From CBDDIP01 sp965229005 (lineage in GTDB: Bacteria; Actinomycetota; Acidimicrobiia; Acidimicrobiales; Ilumatobacteraceae): DNA of 64,000 nucleotides. Positions 8,359 through 16,419 of the stretch are shown here, one piece after another (within the stretch, counting starts at the first letter, position 1; every line of letters starts with the position of its first letter). Location of the stretch: NCBI GenBank assembly GCA_965229005.1, contig CBDDIP010000002.1, positions 186,001 to 250,000 on the forward strand. Direction: 5' to 3'. The translations under genes and the position numbers were made by a program. Under the pieces are notes generated by a model, which was not told where the DNA came from, did no database searches, and saw only the letters and a program-made list of their open reading frames with translations.

Positions 8359-8991
8359 TCAGTCAGTGAGATGGATGAGCTTGCTCTCCAACAGCGCCTT
8401 GATCCCGTCGACCGCGTTCCGGTGCTGCTGCGGATCGCCGGACACCGCGTCGGTCAACCCGATCAGCAGCGTGAGCACGAGTGCGCTGACCTTGTCACGG
8501 TCGCCTGGCTCGATCTCACCGGTCGCCAACCCCGTGTCGACGATGCGGTCGAAGAACTGCTGGCGAGCCACCTGTCCACCCTCGAGCGCCTCGCGCAGCT
8601 CCTCGTGACGGCGCATGTCCACGCGCAGCGCTCCGAGGAACTGAGCGAGCGTGGGGTCTTCGTCGTTCATCACGTGGGCTTCGTCGAGCACCGCTTCGAG
8701 CTTGCCGCGGAAGGTGGTCGGCACCGTCGTCGCCTCGGCGAAGCGGGCGTAGACCTGCGCCTGCACGTCGGCGTGCACCGCCATGTACAGGTCGAGCTTG
8801 GAACCGAAGTAGTGGTAGATCGCGCCGGCCGTGATGCCCGCGTCGGCGCCGAGGCTGCGGTTGGTGGCCGCGCCGTAGCCGCGCTGGGCGAACGCCAGGC
8901 GGGCGATGTCCAGGATCCGTTGTCGGGTGTCGGCGGAGTCCGTGTCCGGCGGCCTGCCGAGGCGTGGCTTCACGGCCTTGGGCTTGGTCAC
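8359..8991 (-). CDS. TetR/AcrR family transcriptional repressor
   Basis: A 210-residue TetR regulator. The N-terminal tail has the GRPP element (about 13-16), followed by a helix-turn-helix in which TRQRILDIARLAFAQRG leads into a recognition helix ending in YHYFGSKLDLY. The C-terminal ligand domain contains DEDPTLAQFLGALRVDM, which is closely repeated in the TetR at 18144-18827, so the two are paralogues. Divergent from the acyl-CoA dehydrogenase gene and upstream of the P450 operon in the same direction. It most likely controls the motifs around it. The ligand may be an acyl-CoA pathway intermediate; that is inference. Confidence 0.9.
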   Translation of the reverse strand: MTKPKAVKPRLGRPPDTDSADTRQRILDIARLAFAQRGYGAATNRSLGADAGITAGAIYHYFGSKLDLYMAVHADVQAQVYARFAEATTVPTTFRGKLEAVLDEAHVMNDEDPTLAQFLGALRVDMRRHEELREALEGGQVARQQFFDRIVDTGLATGEIEPGDRDKVSALVLTLLIGLTDAVSGDPQQHRNAVDGIKALLESKLIHLTD

Positions 8992-9027
8992 GCCGCCAAG
9001 TATGGCAAAAGGGCTCGCGATGATTCG

Positions 9028-9047
9028 ATTATTGATCAGTTGGTGAA
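9028..9047. promoter_or_regulatory. Putative regulon operator (site C) between TetR and acyl-CoA dehydrogenase
   Basis: On the minus strand this reads TTCACCAACTGATCAATAA, matching site A at 15 of 19 positions and keeping TGATCAATAA exactly. It sits in the 71-base divergent promoter region and could give autoregulation of the TetR gene. Confidence 0.5.
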
Positions 9048-9062
9048 TTACTGTCCGCAGCC

Positions 9063-10307
9063 GTGACGCTCGACCGTTTCATCGACGACGCCCGCGAGTG
9101 GTTGGATGCGCATGCACCGCGCCGGGACGGCATTGCAGAAGCACCGGACGCGGAGCACGACTTCAGCGTGTCCGTGTTCCACTCGCTGTCGTTCGAGGAC
9201 GAGCGAGCGCTGCTCCAGCGCATCCAGGCGTGGACGATGGCCAAGGCCGAGCACGGCTACCACGCGATCACCGCCGAGCCGCGCTACGGCGGCCTCGGGC
9301 TGGATCGCAGCTACGCGCGGGCGTGGTCGAAGTTGGAGGGCGAGTACGTCACGCCCACCACGCACGAGACGCACAGCGTCACCACCCGCCTCATCGCACC
9401 GACCGTCCAGCTGTTCGGCACACCCGAGCAACAGGAGACGCTGGTGCCCCGCTTCCTCGCGGCGGAGGAGCTGTGCTGCCAGCTGTTCTCGGAGCCCGGG
9501 GCCGGCTCCGACCTGGCGTCACTGGCGTGCCGCGCCGTCCGCGACGGCGACACCTGGGTGATCAACGGGCAGAAGGTGTGGAGCTCCGGCGCGCAGTTCT
9601 CGGCGTGGGGTGAGCTGATCGCTCGCCACGACCCCGACGTGGCCAAGCACCGCGGCATGACCGCGTTCGTGATCCCGATGGACCTGCCCGGCATCGAGAT
9701 CCGACCGATCAAGCAGATGAGCGGTGGCTCCTCGTTCAACGAGGTGTTCTTCACCGACGTGCGCGTGCCCGACACGATGCGTCTCGGCCCCGTCGGCGAG
9801 GGCTGGAAGGTCGCCCTGACCACGCTCGGCTTCGAACGCGACCACTCCGACTCGGGCGGGAGCACGTCGCGCGTCGGTGGTTCGTGGCGTCACGTGCTGG
9901 CCACGGCGCAGGCGATGGGCGTCACGAACGACGCCTGCACTCGCCAGGACCTGATGCGCGTCTACACGCACCACCGCGTCGAGGGCTTCCTCGGCCGACG
10001 GGTGGCCGACCTCCGCCGCGCCGGTGCAGCACCCGGACCCGAGGGTTCGCTGGGCAAGCTGCTGTGGACCGAGGGCATGAACCTGACCACCGACGTGATC
10101 TCACGGATCCTCGGCGCCAAGCTCATCGCCGATGGCGGCGAGCACGCCACGTACGCATGGGGCGAGCACGTGCTCGGTGCTCCGGGCTACCGCATCGCCG
10201 GCGGGTCGGACGAGACCCAACGCAACATCATCGGCGAGCGAGTGCTGGGGCTTCCCGGCGAGCCGCGAGTGGACAAGGACGTCGCCTGGCGAGACATCCC
10301 GAGATGA
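9063..10307 (+). CDS. Acyl-CoA dehydrogenase (FadE-like)
   Basis: A 414-residue flavoprotein that introduces an alpha-beta double bond into an acyl-CoA. FAD-binding signatures are FSEPGAGSDLAS (about 143-154) and the WVINGQKVWSSGA segment. The C-terminal region carries GGSDETQRNIIGERVLGLP, the form seen in actinobacterial FadE proteins in place of the YEGT of mitochondrial enzymes. The start is GTG, 15 bases beyond the operator motif. It is not paired with a second FadE gene, so an alpha2-beta2 steroid-type enzyme is not obvious. Electron acceptor would be an ETF, not in the window. Confidence 0.92.
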   Translation: MTLDRFIDDAREWLDAHAPRRDGIAEAPDAEHDFSVSVFHSLSFEDERALLQRIQAWTMAKAEHGYHAITAEPRYGGLGLDRSYARAWSKLEGEYVTPTTHETHSVTTRLIAPTVQLFGTPEQQETLVPRFLAAEELCCQLFSEPGAGSDLASLACRAVRDGDTWVINGQKVWSSGAQFSAWGELIARHDPDVAKHRGMTAFVIPMDLPGIEIRPIKQMSGGSSFNEVFFTDVRVPDTMRLGPVGEGWKVALTTLGFERDHSDSGGSTSRVGGSWRHVLATAQAMGVTNDACTRQDLMRVYTHHRVEGFLGRRVADLRRAGAAPGPEGSLGKLLWTEGMNLTTDVISRILGAKLIADGGEHATYAWGEHVLGAPGYRIAGGSDETQRNIIGERVLGLPGEPRVDKDVAWRDIPR

Positions 10308-10354
10308 CCATCTTGGGCTAGCTGTTTCCCCGCGCCTCGATCTGCGCGAGAATA

Positions 10355-10373
10355 CTTACCAGTCGATCAATAA
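10355..10373. promoter_or_regulatory. Putative regulon operator (site E) upstream of the SDR-ThuA-dehydrogenase operon
   Basis: CTTACCAGTCGATCAATAA differs from site A at one base. A partial second copy, AACCAGTCGAACAACC, follows at once (10372-10387). It lies 26 bases before the ATG of the SDR and probably controls the long operon behind it. Confidence 0.58.
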
Positions 10374-10399
10374 CCAGTCGAACAACCAGGGGGCACGAC

Positions 10400-11155
10400 A
10401 TGGATCTCGGACTGACCGGGAAGCGGGCGCTGATCACGGGCGCCACCAAGGGGATCGGGCGAGCGATCGCCGAGACGTTGCTGGCGGAGGGGGCATCCGT
10501 TGCCATCTGTGCCCGCACGGCCGACGACGTCGACACCGCCGTCGGCGAGCTGTCGGCGCTCGGCACCGTCGTCGGCGGCGCCGTCGACGTCAGCGATGCC
10601 GACAGCCTGCGCTCGTGGGTGACATCGTCGGGCGACCAGCTCGGCGGCATCGACATCTACGTGCACAACACGTCGGGCAAGCCGGCCAAGACGCTCGAAG
10701 CGTGGGGCAAGAACTTCCAGATCGACCTGATGGCGCTCGTCCAGGGCGTGGACGCAGCGACGCCTGCCCTCGCCGACGGCGGCGGATCGATCATCAGCAT
10801 CGGCACCACCGCGAGCGCGGAGCACTTCGCCAGCGGCTCCAACAGCTACAGCGCGTTCAAGGCCGCGGTCACCAACTGGACGCTCGGCCAGGCGCAGACG
10901 CTCGGCGCCAAGGGCATCCGCTGCAACGTCGTCTCCCCCGGCCCGATCTTCATCGAGGGCGGCGACTGGGACCGGATCAAGACGCACATGGCGCCGTTCT
11001 ACGAGGCGACCGAGAAGGTGCACCCCGGCGGTCAGCTCGGCGTGGCACAGAACGTCGCCGACGCCGTTGCCTTCCTCGTCAGCTCGCGCGCCGCCCACAT
11101 CAACGGCGTCAACCTCACCGTCGACGGCGGGTTCCTCAAGCGCGTCAACTTCTGA
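10400..11155 (+). CDS. Short-chain dehydrogenase/reductase, first gene of the E1/E2 operon
   Basis: A 251-residue SDR with TGATKGIG at about 12-19 and a catalytic YSAFK near 155. The usual NNAG is replaced by HNTSG, a change seen in several actinobacterial SDRs. It ends with the common DGG motif and a short basic tail. It heads an operon that continues with ThuA-like, E1 alpha, E1 beta, AcoX and E2 genes; the next ATG is one base after its stop. The position suggests that it makes the hydroxy/keto intermediate handed to the dehydrogenase complex. The exact substrate is unknown. Confidence 0.88.
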   Translation: MDLGLTGKRALITGATKGIGRAIAETLLAEGASVAICARTADDVDTAVGELSALGTVVGGAVDVSDADSLRSWVTSSGDQLGGIDIYVHNTSGKPAKTLEAWGKNFQIDLMALVQGVDAATPALADGGGSIISIGTTASAEHFASGSNSYSAFKAAVTNWTLGQAQTLGAKGIRCNVVSPGPIFIEGGDWDRIKTHMAPFYEATEKVHPGGQLGVAQNVADAVAFLVSSRAAHINGVNLTVDGGFLKRVNF

Positions 11156-11156
11156 C

Positions 11157-11933
11157 ATGCCCGAGGTCGCCGACGAACACGGCACGCGCGTCGACGTCAC
11201 CTTGGTGGCGGGCGGCAAGTACCACGACATCGACTTCGCCAGACGCGAGCTGCTCGGCCTGCTGGCCGAGCACGAGGAGCTGCGCGTCCGCGTCCAGCCC
11301 GACTACGAGGACACCAGCGGCATCGAGCGGTCGTCGATCCTCGTCAGCTACACGTGCGACGTCCGGCCGTCGGAGGCAGCGCAGCGGGCGATCCGCGCCT
11401 GGGTCGAGGGCGGTGGCCGATGGGTCGCACTCCATGGCACGAACTCGGCACTGGATCTGGGCGGTCCGAACGGGGTCGACGCGCCGCGGGTGTTCCCGCT
11501 GTGGGCCGACACGCTCGGGAGCCAGTTCATCGCCCACCCGCCGATCCAGCCGTACCGCGTCGAGGTCACCGACGCGGCGCACTGGTTGGTGGCCGGCGTC
11601 GAGCCGTTCGAGACCGACGACGAGCTGTACCTCAGCGAGTACGGCGACCGGGCCGCGCTGCACCCACTGCTGCACACCACGTGGCAGGGCGACGCGCGCG
11701 GCTTCGTGGAGCACGACTGGACCACGGCCGACGCGCAGCACCTGGTGATGTACGTGCGCGAGCTCGGCGCGGGCGCCGTGCTCTACAACACGCTCGGCCA
11801 CTGCCGCGGCCACTACGACATGGCGCCTGTCGCCGCGTACTACCCACGTGTCGAGCGCTGCTCGTGGGACAAGCCCGTCTACTACGAGCTGCTCCGGCGT
11901 TCGCTGCGCTGGGCGCGCGGCGCGACGGCCTGA
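11157..11933 (+). CDS. ThuA-like protein, second copy in the cluster
   Basis: A 258-residue ThuA-family protein starting one base after the SDR stop; this ATG is preferred over the upstream in-frame ATG at 11067, which lies inside the SDR. The family pattern is present: an N-terminal VTLVAGGKYHDIDF strand-turn, GGGRWVALHGTNSAL near 85-99, and a closing GAGAVLYNTLGHCRGHYD segment with histidines near 225-230. It is only distantly similar to the ThuA-like protein at 5018-5791. Its place between an SDR and an E1/E2 complex is unusual and suggests that it handles a pathway intermediate. Confidence 0.8.
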   Translation: MPEVADEHGTRVDVTLVAGGKYHDIDFARRELLGLLAEHEELRVRVQPDYEDTSGIERSSILVSYTCDVRPSEAAQRAIRAWVEGGGRWVALHGTNSALDLGGPNGVDAPRVFPLWADTLGSQFIAHPPIQPYRVEVTDAAHWLVAGVEPFETDDELYLSEYGDRAALHPLLHTTWQGDARGFVEHDWTTADAQHLVMYVRELGAGAVLYNTLGHCRGHYDMAPVAAYYPRVERCSWDKPVYYELLRRSLRWARGATA

Positions 11934-11975
11934 CGCCAGCCGGACCCAGAACCGATCAGACCGAGAAGAGAGCCA

Positions 11976-12953
11976 ATGGAACTGTCAACGACCGTGCAGA
12001 TGGACCTCCATCGACGGATGGTGCGCATCCGCTTGTTCGAGGAGGCCGCCGGCAAGCTGGCCGAGAGCGCTCGACTGCCGGGCTTCCTGCACCTCTACGT
12101 CGGCGAGGAAGCCGTTGCCTCCGGGGTGTGCGCAGCGCTGAACGACGACGACCACATCACGTCCACGCACCGCGGCCACGGGCACCTCGTCGCCAAGGGT
12201 GGTGACTTCGATCGGATGATGGCCGAGCTGATGGGCAAGTCGACCGGCTACTGCAAGGGCAAGGGCGGGTCGATGCACATCAACGACCTGTCGCTCGGCA
12301 TGCTCGGTGCGAACGGCATCGTCGGCGCCGGCTCACCGATCGCGGTCGGCGCGGCGTTCGCCAACAAGTACCGCAAGCGCGGGCAGGTGGCGGTGGCCTT
12401 CTTCGGTGACGGCGCGACGAACATCGGCGCGTTCCACGAGGCCGCCAACATGGCCTGCGCGCTGCAGCTGCCGATCGTGTTCGCCTGTGAGAACAACGAG
12501 TACGGCGAGTTCACGCCACGCAGCAGCACGATGGCGATCACCGACATCGTCGACCGTGCCGTCGGCTACGGCATGCCCGGCGTGATCGTCGACGGGATGG
12601 ACGTCGTCGCCGTGCACGAGGCAGCGACCGAAGCCGTCGCCAGGGCTCGCCGCGGTGACGGGCCGTCGCTGATCGAGGCAAAGACCTACCGCTTCTACAA
12701 CCACCACGGGATCCAGAACCTGGGGCTGAAGTATCGCAGCGACGACGAGGTCGAACGGTGGAAGCAACGCGATCCGATCTTCACCTTCGAGGAACGGCTG
12801 ATCGAGGCGGGCACCGCCAGCGCGGCCGAGATCGAAGCCGTGTGGGCTGGGCTGCGCGACGACATCGAGGCGGCCATCGCCTTCGCCGACGCCAGTCCCC
12901 TGCCCGAAGCCGACCAGCTGCTGGTCGGCGTGTACACCGGAGGTGCGGCATGA
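11976..12953 (+). CDS. acoA: Thiamine-dependent dehydrogenase E1 alpha subunit (acetoin/pyruvate dehydrogenase type)
   Basis: A 325-residue E1 alpha subunit that decarboxylates or cleaves a 2-oxo or hydroxyketo substrate using thiamine diphosphate. The diphosphate/Mg motif starts at GDGATNIGAFHEA (about 145) and closes with the ENNEYGEF segment near 171. The STHRGHGH loop near 60-70 supplies histidines typical of the family. The length of about 325 residues and the AcoX gene downstream favour the acetoin dehydrogenase branch over the longer pyruvate dehydrogenase E1. Its stop overlaps the E1 beta start. The symbol reflects family, not proven acetoin use. Confidence 0.85.
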   Translation: MELSTTVQMDLHRRMVRIRLFEEAAGKLAESARLPGFLHLYVGEEAVASGVCAALNDDDHITSTHRGHGHLVAKGGDFDRMMAELMGKSTGYCKGKGGSMHINDLSLGMLGANGIVGAGSPIAVGAAFANKYRKRGQVAVAFFGDGATNIGAFHEAANMACALQLPIVFACENNEYGEFTPRSSTMAITDIVDRAVGYGMPGVIVDGMDVVAVHEAATEAVARARRGDGPSLIEAKTYRFYNHHGIQNLGLKYRSDDEVERWKQRDPIFTFEERLIEAGTASAAEIEAVWAGLRDDIEAAIAFADASPLPEADQLLVGVYTGGAA

Positions 12954-13975
12954 GCGACCGGAAGCTCACCGAGGCCACCTCTGTTCGCAAGCTCACATAC
13001 GGCGCCGCGTTCAACGAGGCGGTGCGCCAGGCGATGGAGGCCGACCCGGACGTGTTCTGCGCCGGCGAGGACATCGGGGCGTTCGGCGGTGTGTTCCACA
13101 CCTACGCCGGGCTGCAGGCGACGTTCGGCGCCGATCGCGTCGTCGACACGCCGATCAGCGAGCAGGCGATCATCGGCCTCGGCGTCGGTGCCGCGGTGAC
13201 CGGTCTGCGCCCGATCGTCGACCTGATGTTCATGGACTTCATCTGCGTGGCGATGGACCAGATCGTGAACCAGGCAGCGAAGCTGAAGTACATGTTCGGC
13301 GGCGAGGCGACGCTGCCGCTGACCATCACCACGGCCGGCGGCGCCGGGCTCAGTGCCGCCGCGCAGCACAGCCAGTCGCTGGAGGCGCTGCTGTGTCACA
13401 TCCCCGGGTTGAAGGTCGTCTACCCGTCGAACCCGTACGACATGAAGGGCCTGATGACGGCCTGCATCCGCGAGGACAACCCGACCATCATGGTCAAGCA
13501 CAAGCGGCTGCTGGGGATGAGCGCGATGGTGCCGGAGGAGGCCTACGCCATCCCGCTCGGGACCGCACACATCGCACGCGCCGGCAAGGACGTCACCGTC
13601 GTGGCCTACGGCAGGATGCTCAACGAGTCGCTGGTCGCCGCCGAGCAACTGGCCGGTGAGGGCATCGACTGCGAAGTCATCGACCCGCGCACGCTGCAGC
13701 CGCTGGACACGCCGACGATCGTCGCCTCCGTGAAGCGCACGAACCGGGCGATCGTCGTGCACGAGGCCGTGCGCTTCGGCGGCCTCGGCGCGGAGATCGC
13801 CGCCCAGATCCAGGAGGAGGCCTTCGACTTCCTCGACGGACCCGTGGCGCGCGTCGGTGCACCGTTCTCGCCGGTGCCGTTCAGCCCCGCGCTCGAGCAG
13901 CACTACGTGCCGGACGCGGCCAGCATCGCCGCCGGGATCCGGGCCGTGATGGCTCGGCCGCTGGTGGGGAGCTGA
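12950..13975 (+). CDS. acoB: Thiamine-dependent dehydrogenase E1 beta subunit
   Basis: A 341-residue E1 beta subunit that pairs with the alpha subunit to form the decarboxylase. The family's GEDIGAFGG and FGADRVVDTPISEQAIIGLGVGAA regions (about 43-80) are clear, and the C-terminal domain begins near VVAYGRML. The start is the ATG at 12950, overlapping the E1 alpha stop by four bases; an earlier in-frame ATG at 12758 lies inside E1 alpha and is rejected. Residues KHKRLLGMS replace the more usual acetoin-dehydrogenase loop, so the substrate may differ from acetoin. Confidence 0.86.
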   Translation: MSDRKLTEATSVRKLTYGAAFNEAVRQAMEADPDVFCAGEDIGAFGGVFHTYAGLQATFGADRVVDTPISEQAIIGLGVGAAVTGLRPIVDLMFMDFICVAMDQIVNQAAKLKYMFGGEATLPLTITTAGGAGLSAAAQHSQSLEALLCHIPGLKVVYPSNPYDMKGLMTACIREDNPTIMVKHKRLLGMSAMVPEEAYAIPLGTAHIARAGKDVTVVAYGRMLNESLVAAEQLAGEGIDCEVIDPRTLQPLDTPTIVASVKRTNRAIVVHEAVRFGGLGAEIAAQIQEEAFDFLDGPVARVGAPFSPVPFSPALEQHYVPDAASIAAGIRAVMARPLVGS

Positions 13976-13993
13976 CCCGTCGCGGGTCGAGCC

Positions 13994-15016
13994 GTGAGCA
14001 CCGTCGGCGTCATCGTCAACCCAGCCGCCGGCAAGGACATCCGCCGACTGGTGACGGCGGCCAGCCACACCTCCGACAGCGTCAAGATCGGCATCGTTCG
14101 CCGCGTCGTCATCGCCGCGGTGGAGGCGGGCGCGCAGCGCGTGCTGCTGAGCGGCGACCCGCACAACCTGTCGCAGCGGGCCATCGACGGCCTCGGGCTG
14201 CCCGCCGAGGTGCTCGACGTGCCGGTCAGCGGTTCGCGCTACGACACGATCGCGGTCGCCGCGCGGATGTGGAAGGAGCTCGCCGGCGCCGTGGTCACGC
14301 TCGGGGGTGACGGCACGTGCCGCGACGTCGCGCTCGGCTGGCCGGACGTCCCGATGATCGCCGTGTCCACCGGCACCAACAACGCGTTCCCGTCGGCGAT
14401 CGACGCAACGGCGGCCGGCACCGCCGCAGGCCTCGTGTCCGCAGGCCTCGTCGACGGCGCGTCGCTCATGCGACGCAGCAAACGGGTGTCGGTGCACGTG
14501 GACGACGGCGACTCGGCGCGCGACGACGTGGCGCTCGTCGACCTGGCACTGATCGACACGACGTTCGTCGGATCGCGCGCCGTGCTCGACCCGCTTGCCG
14601 TGCGCGCCGTCCTCGCCGCGTTCGCATCACCGAGCAGCACCGGCCTGTCGGGCATCGCCGGACGGGCGCATCCCGTGGGCCGCTTCGACGACGGCGGCGT
14701 GCTCGTGCGCCTCGGGCCGGGCGGGCGACGCGTCCGCGTGCCCGTCGCCCCGGGATCGTTCACGTCGGTCGACATCGCGGACGTCGCGCCGCTTGCCTTC
14801 GGCGAGGTCGTGCACCTCCACGGCCCGGGCGTGCTGGCGTTCGACGGCGAGCGCGACCTGCGGATCGGCGCCGATGCCATCGTCACCGTCTCCGTCGAGC
14901 CCACCGGGCCACTGCTGATCGACGTCGAACGGACGCTTGCCGTCGCCGCCGCCGAACGACGTTTCGACCTGCCACCCACGTCCCCAGGAGGACCGCCATG
15001 GCCACCGAATTCCTGA
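13994..15016 (+). CDS. acoX: AcoX-like ATP-NAD kinase-fold protein
   Basis: A 340-residue protein of the NAD kinase-like superfamily. It begins with VGVIVNPAAGKDIRRLV (the NPxAG pattern), has the conserved GGDGTCRDVA motif near residue 100, and the TGTNNAFP motif near 126. AcoX proteins are encoded in acetoin dehydrogenase operons; their biochemical role is unsettled. The long insertion after residue 150 differs from true NAD kinases. The start is a GTG 18 bases after E1 beta, and the 3' end overlaps the E2 start by 19 bases. Its presence is the best evidence that this operon is of the acetoin type. Confidence 0.85.
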   Translation: MSTVGVIVNPAAGKDIRRLVTAASHTSDSVKIGIVRRVVIAAVEAGAQRVLLSGDPHNLSQRAIDGLGLPAEVLDVPVSGSRYDTIAVAARMWKELAGAVVTLGGDGTCRDVALGWPDVPMIAVSTGTNNAFPSAIDATAAGTAAGLVSAGLVDGASLMRRSKRVSVHVDDGDSARDDVALVDLALIDTTFVGSRAVLDPLAVRAVLAAFASPSSTGLSGIAGRAHPVGRFDDGGVLVRLGPGGRRVRVPVAPGSFTSVDIADVAPLAFGEVVHLHGPGVLAFDGERDLRIGADAIVTVSVEPTGPLLIDVERTLAVAAAERRFDLPPTSPGGPPWPPNS

Positions 15017-16392
15017 TGCCCAAGCTGGGCCTGACGATGGAGGAGGGCACCATCCGCGAGTGGCTGGTGCCCGACGGCGCTGTGATCGAGCCCGGCACAC
15101 CGGTGATGTCGATCGAGACCGACAAGGTCGAGAGCGACGTCGAGGCCGCGGTCGGTGGACGACTGCACCAGATCGGCTCGGTGGGCGACACGTTCCCGTG
15201 CGGCGCGGTGATCGGGCTGTGGTTGGCCGAGGGCGAGGCTGCGCCCGTGAGTGCATCGCCGGCCGCTGCAGCGTCCGCTCCGGCGTCCGTCGCTCCTGCG
15301 TCTGTCGTCGGCGCCCCGAGCGTTCCGAGCGCTGCTGCACCTGCACCGCGAGCCGACGGTCGTCTGTTCGTCACGCCGAACGCGCGACGCGTCGCCGCAG
15401 CCGCCGGCATCGACGTGGCCACGCTGCGCGGCACCGGACCGGGCGGGCGGATCGTCTCCGAGGACGTCGAAGCAGCAGCGCTGCGCCCGCGTCCTGTCGC
15501 CGCGCCCGCGACAGCCGCGTGGTCGCCGGCTGCGGGAGGTGCCCACGTACCGGCCAGCGTTGCCGGACGCCAGCTGGCCGACCTGCTCGGTGTCGACCTC
15601 GCCGTCGTGCCGCCCGATCCGGCCGAGGGCTACGTCACACGCGACGCCGTGGCTCGCTGGGTGCGCACCCAGCTGCAACCGGCGCAGCCCGCGGCCGCGT
15701 TGCCGGCGGCTTCGCAGACGCCGACGTCGATCACCCGGATCTCCGGCATGCGCGGCACGATCGCCAAACGGATGCACGCCTCGTTGCAGGAGATGGCCCA
15801 GCTGACGCTGACGATGGATGCCGAGATGGACGCGGTCGTCGCCGACCGTCAGCGTCGCAAGGACGCGGGCGCGGCTCCCGGGTTCACCGACTACGTCGTG
15901 GCCGCCGCAGGCCGCGCGCTCCGCCGGCATCCAGGCGTGAACGCACAGGTGACCGCCGATGGCATCGCGGTGCTGCCCGACGTGCACGTCGGGCTCGCCG
16001 TCGCGCTGGACGGCGGACTCGTCGTCCCGGTGGTGCGTCACGCAGATCGGACGCCACTCGACGCGATCGCCACCGAGACGACCCGGCTGGCCACCGCGGC
16101 GCGCGGCGGCAAGCTGACGCTCGACGACCTCGACGGCGGCACCTTCTCGGTGAGCGCGCTCGGGATGTTCGGCGTCGACGCCTTCACACCGGTGATCAAC
16201 CCGCCGAACGTCGCCATCCTCGGTGTCGGCCGACTGCGCCAGGACGTCGTCCTCGTCGACGGCGCCGTCGCGTCGCGCACGCGGTTGACGCTGAGCCTGA
16301 CGTGGGACCACCGCGTGCTCGACGGCGCTCCCGCGGCAGCGTTCTGCCAGACGATCGTCGAGCTGCTCGGCGACCCCGCGCAGCTCGACTGA
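14998..16392 (+). CDS. acoC: Dihydrolipoamide acyltransferase E2 component
   Basis: A 464-residue E2 subunit. An N-terminal lipoyl domain has the lipoylation site ETDKVES (lysine about 43). An Ala/Pro-rich linker follows, then two E3-binding peripheral subunit domains (about 121-157 and 181-220), then the catalytic domain ending in DHRVLDG (about 437-443). Two peripheral domains is more than most E2 proteins have. No lipoamide dehydrogenase (E3) gene occurs in the window, so a shared E3 elsewhere must serve. The preferred ATG at 14998 lies 7 bases after an AGGAGG sequence and inside the end of acoX. Confidence 0.88.
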   Translation: MATEFLMPKLGLTMEEGTIREWLVPDGAVIEPGTPVMSIETDKVESDVEAAVGGRLHQIGSVGDTFPCGAVIGLWLAEGEAAPVSASPAAAASAPASVAPASVVGAPSVPSAAAPAPRADGRLFVTPNARRVAAAAGIDVATLRGTGPGGRIVSEDVEAAALRPRPVAAPATAAWSPAAGGAHVPASVAGRQLADLLGVDLAVVPPDPAEGYVTRDAVARWVRTQLQPAQPAAALPAASQTPTSITRISGMRGTIAKRMHASLQEMAQLTLTMDAEMDAVVADRQRRKDAGAAPGFTDYVVAAAGRALRRHPGVNAQVTADGIAVLPDVHVGLAVALDGGLVVPVVRHADRTPLDAIATETTRLATAARGGKLTLDDLDGGTFSVSALGMFGVDAFTPVINPPNVAILGVGRLRQDVVLVDGAVASRTRLTLSLTWDHRVLDGAPAAAFCQTIVELLGDPAQLD

Positions 16393-16419
16393 AGGGCAGC
16401 TCGACGGAACGGCAGTTCG

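Noticed and set aside
13994..15016. Annotation as NAD kinase
   Set aside because: The GGDG and NPxAG motifs are shared, but the acetoin-dehydrogenase operon context and extra C-terminal region fit AcoX better.
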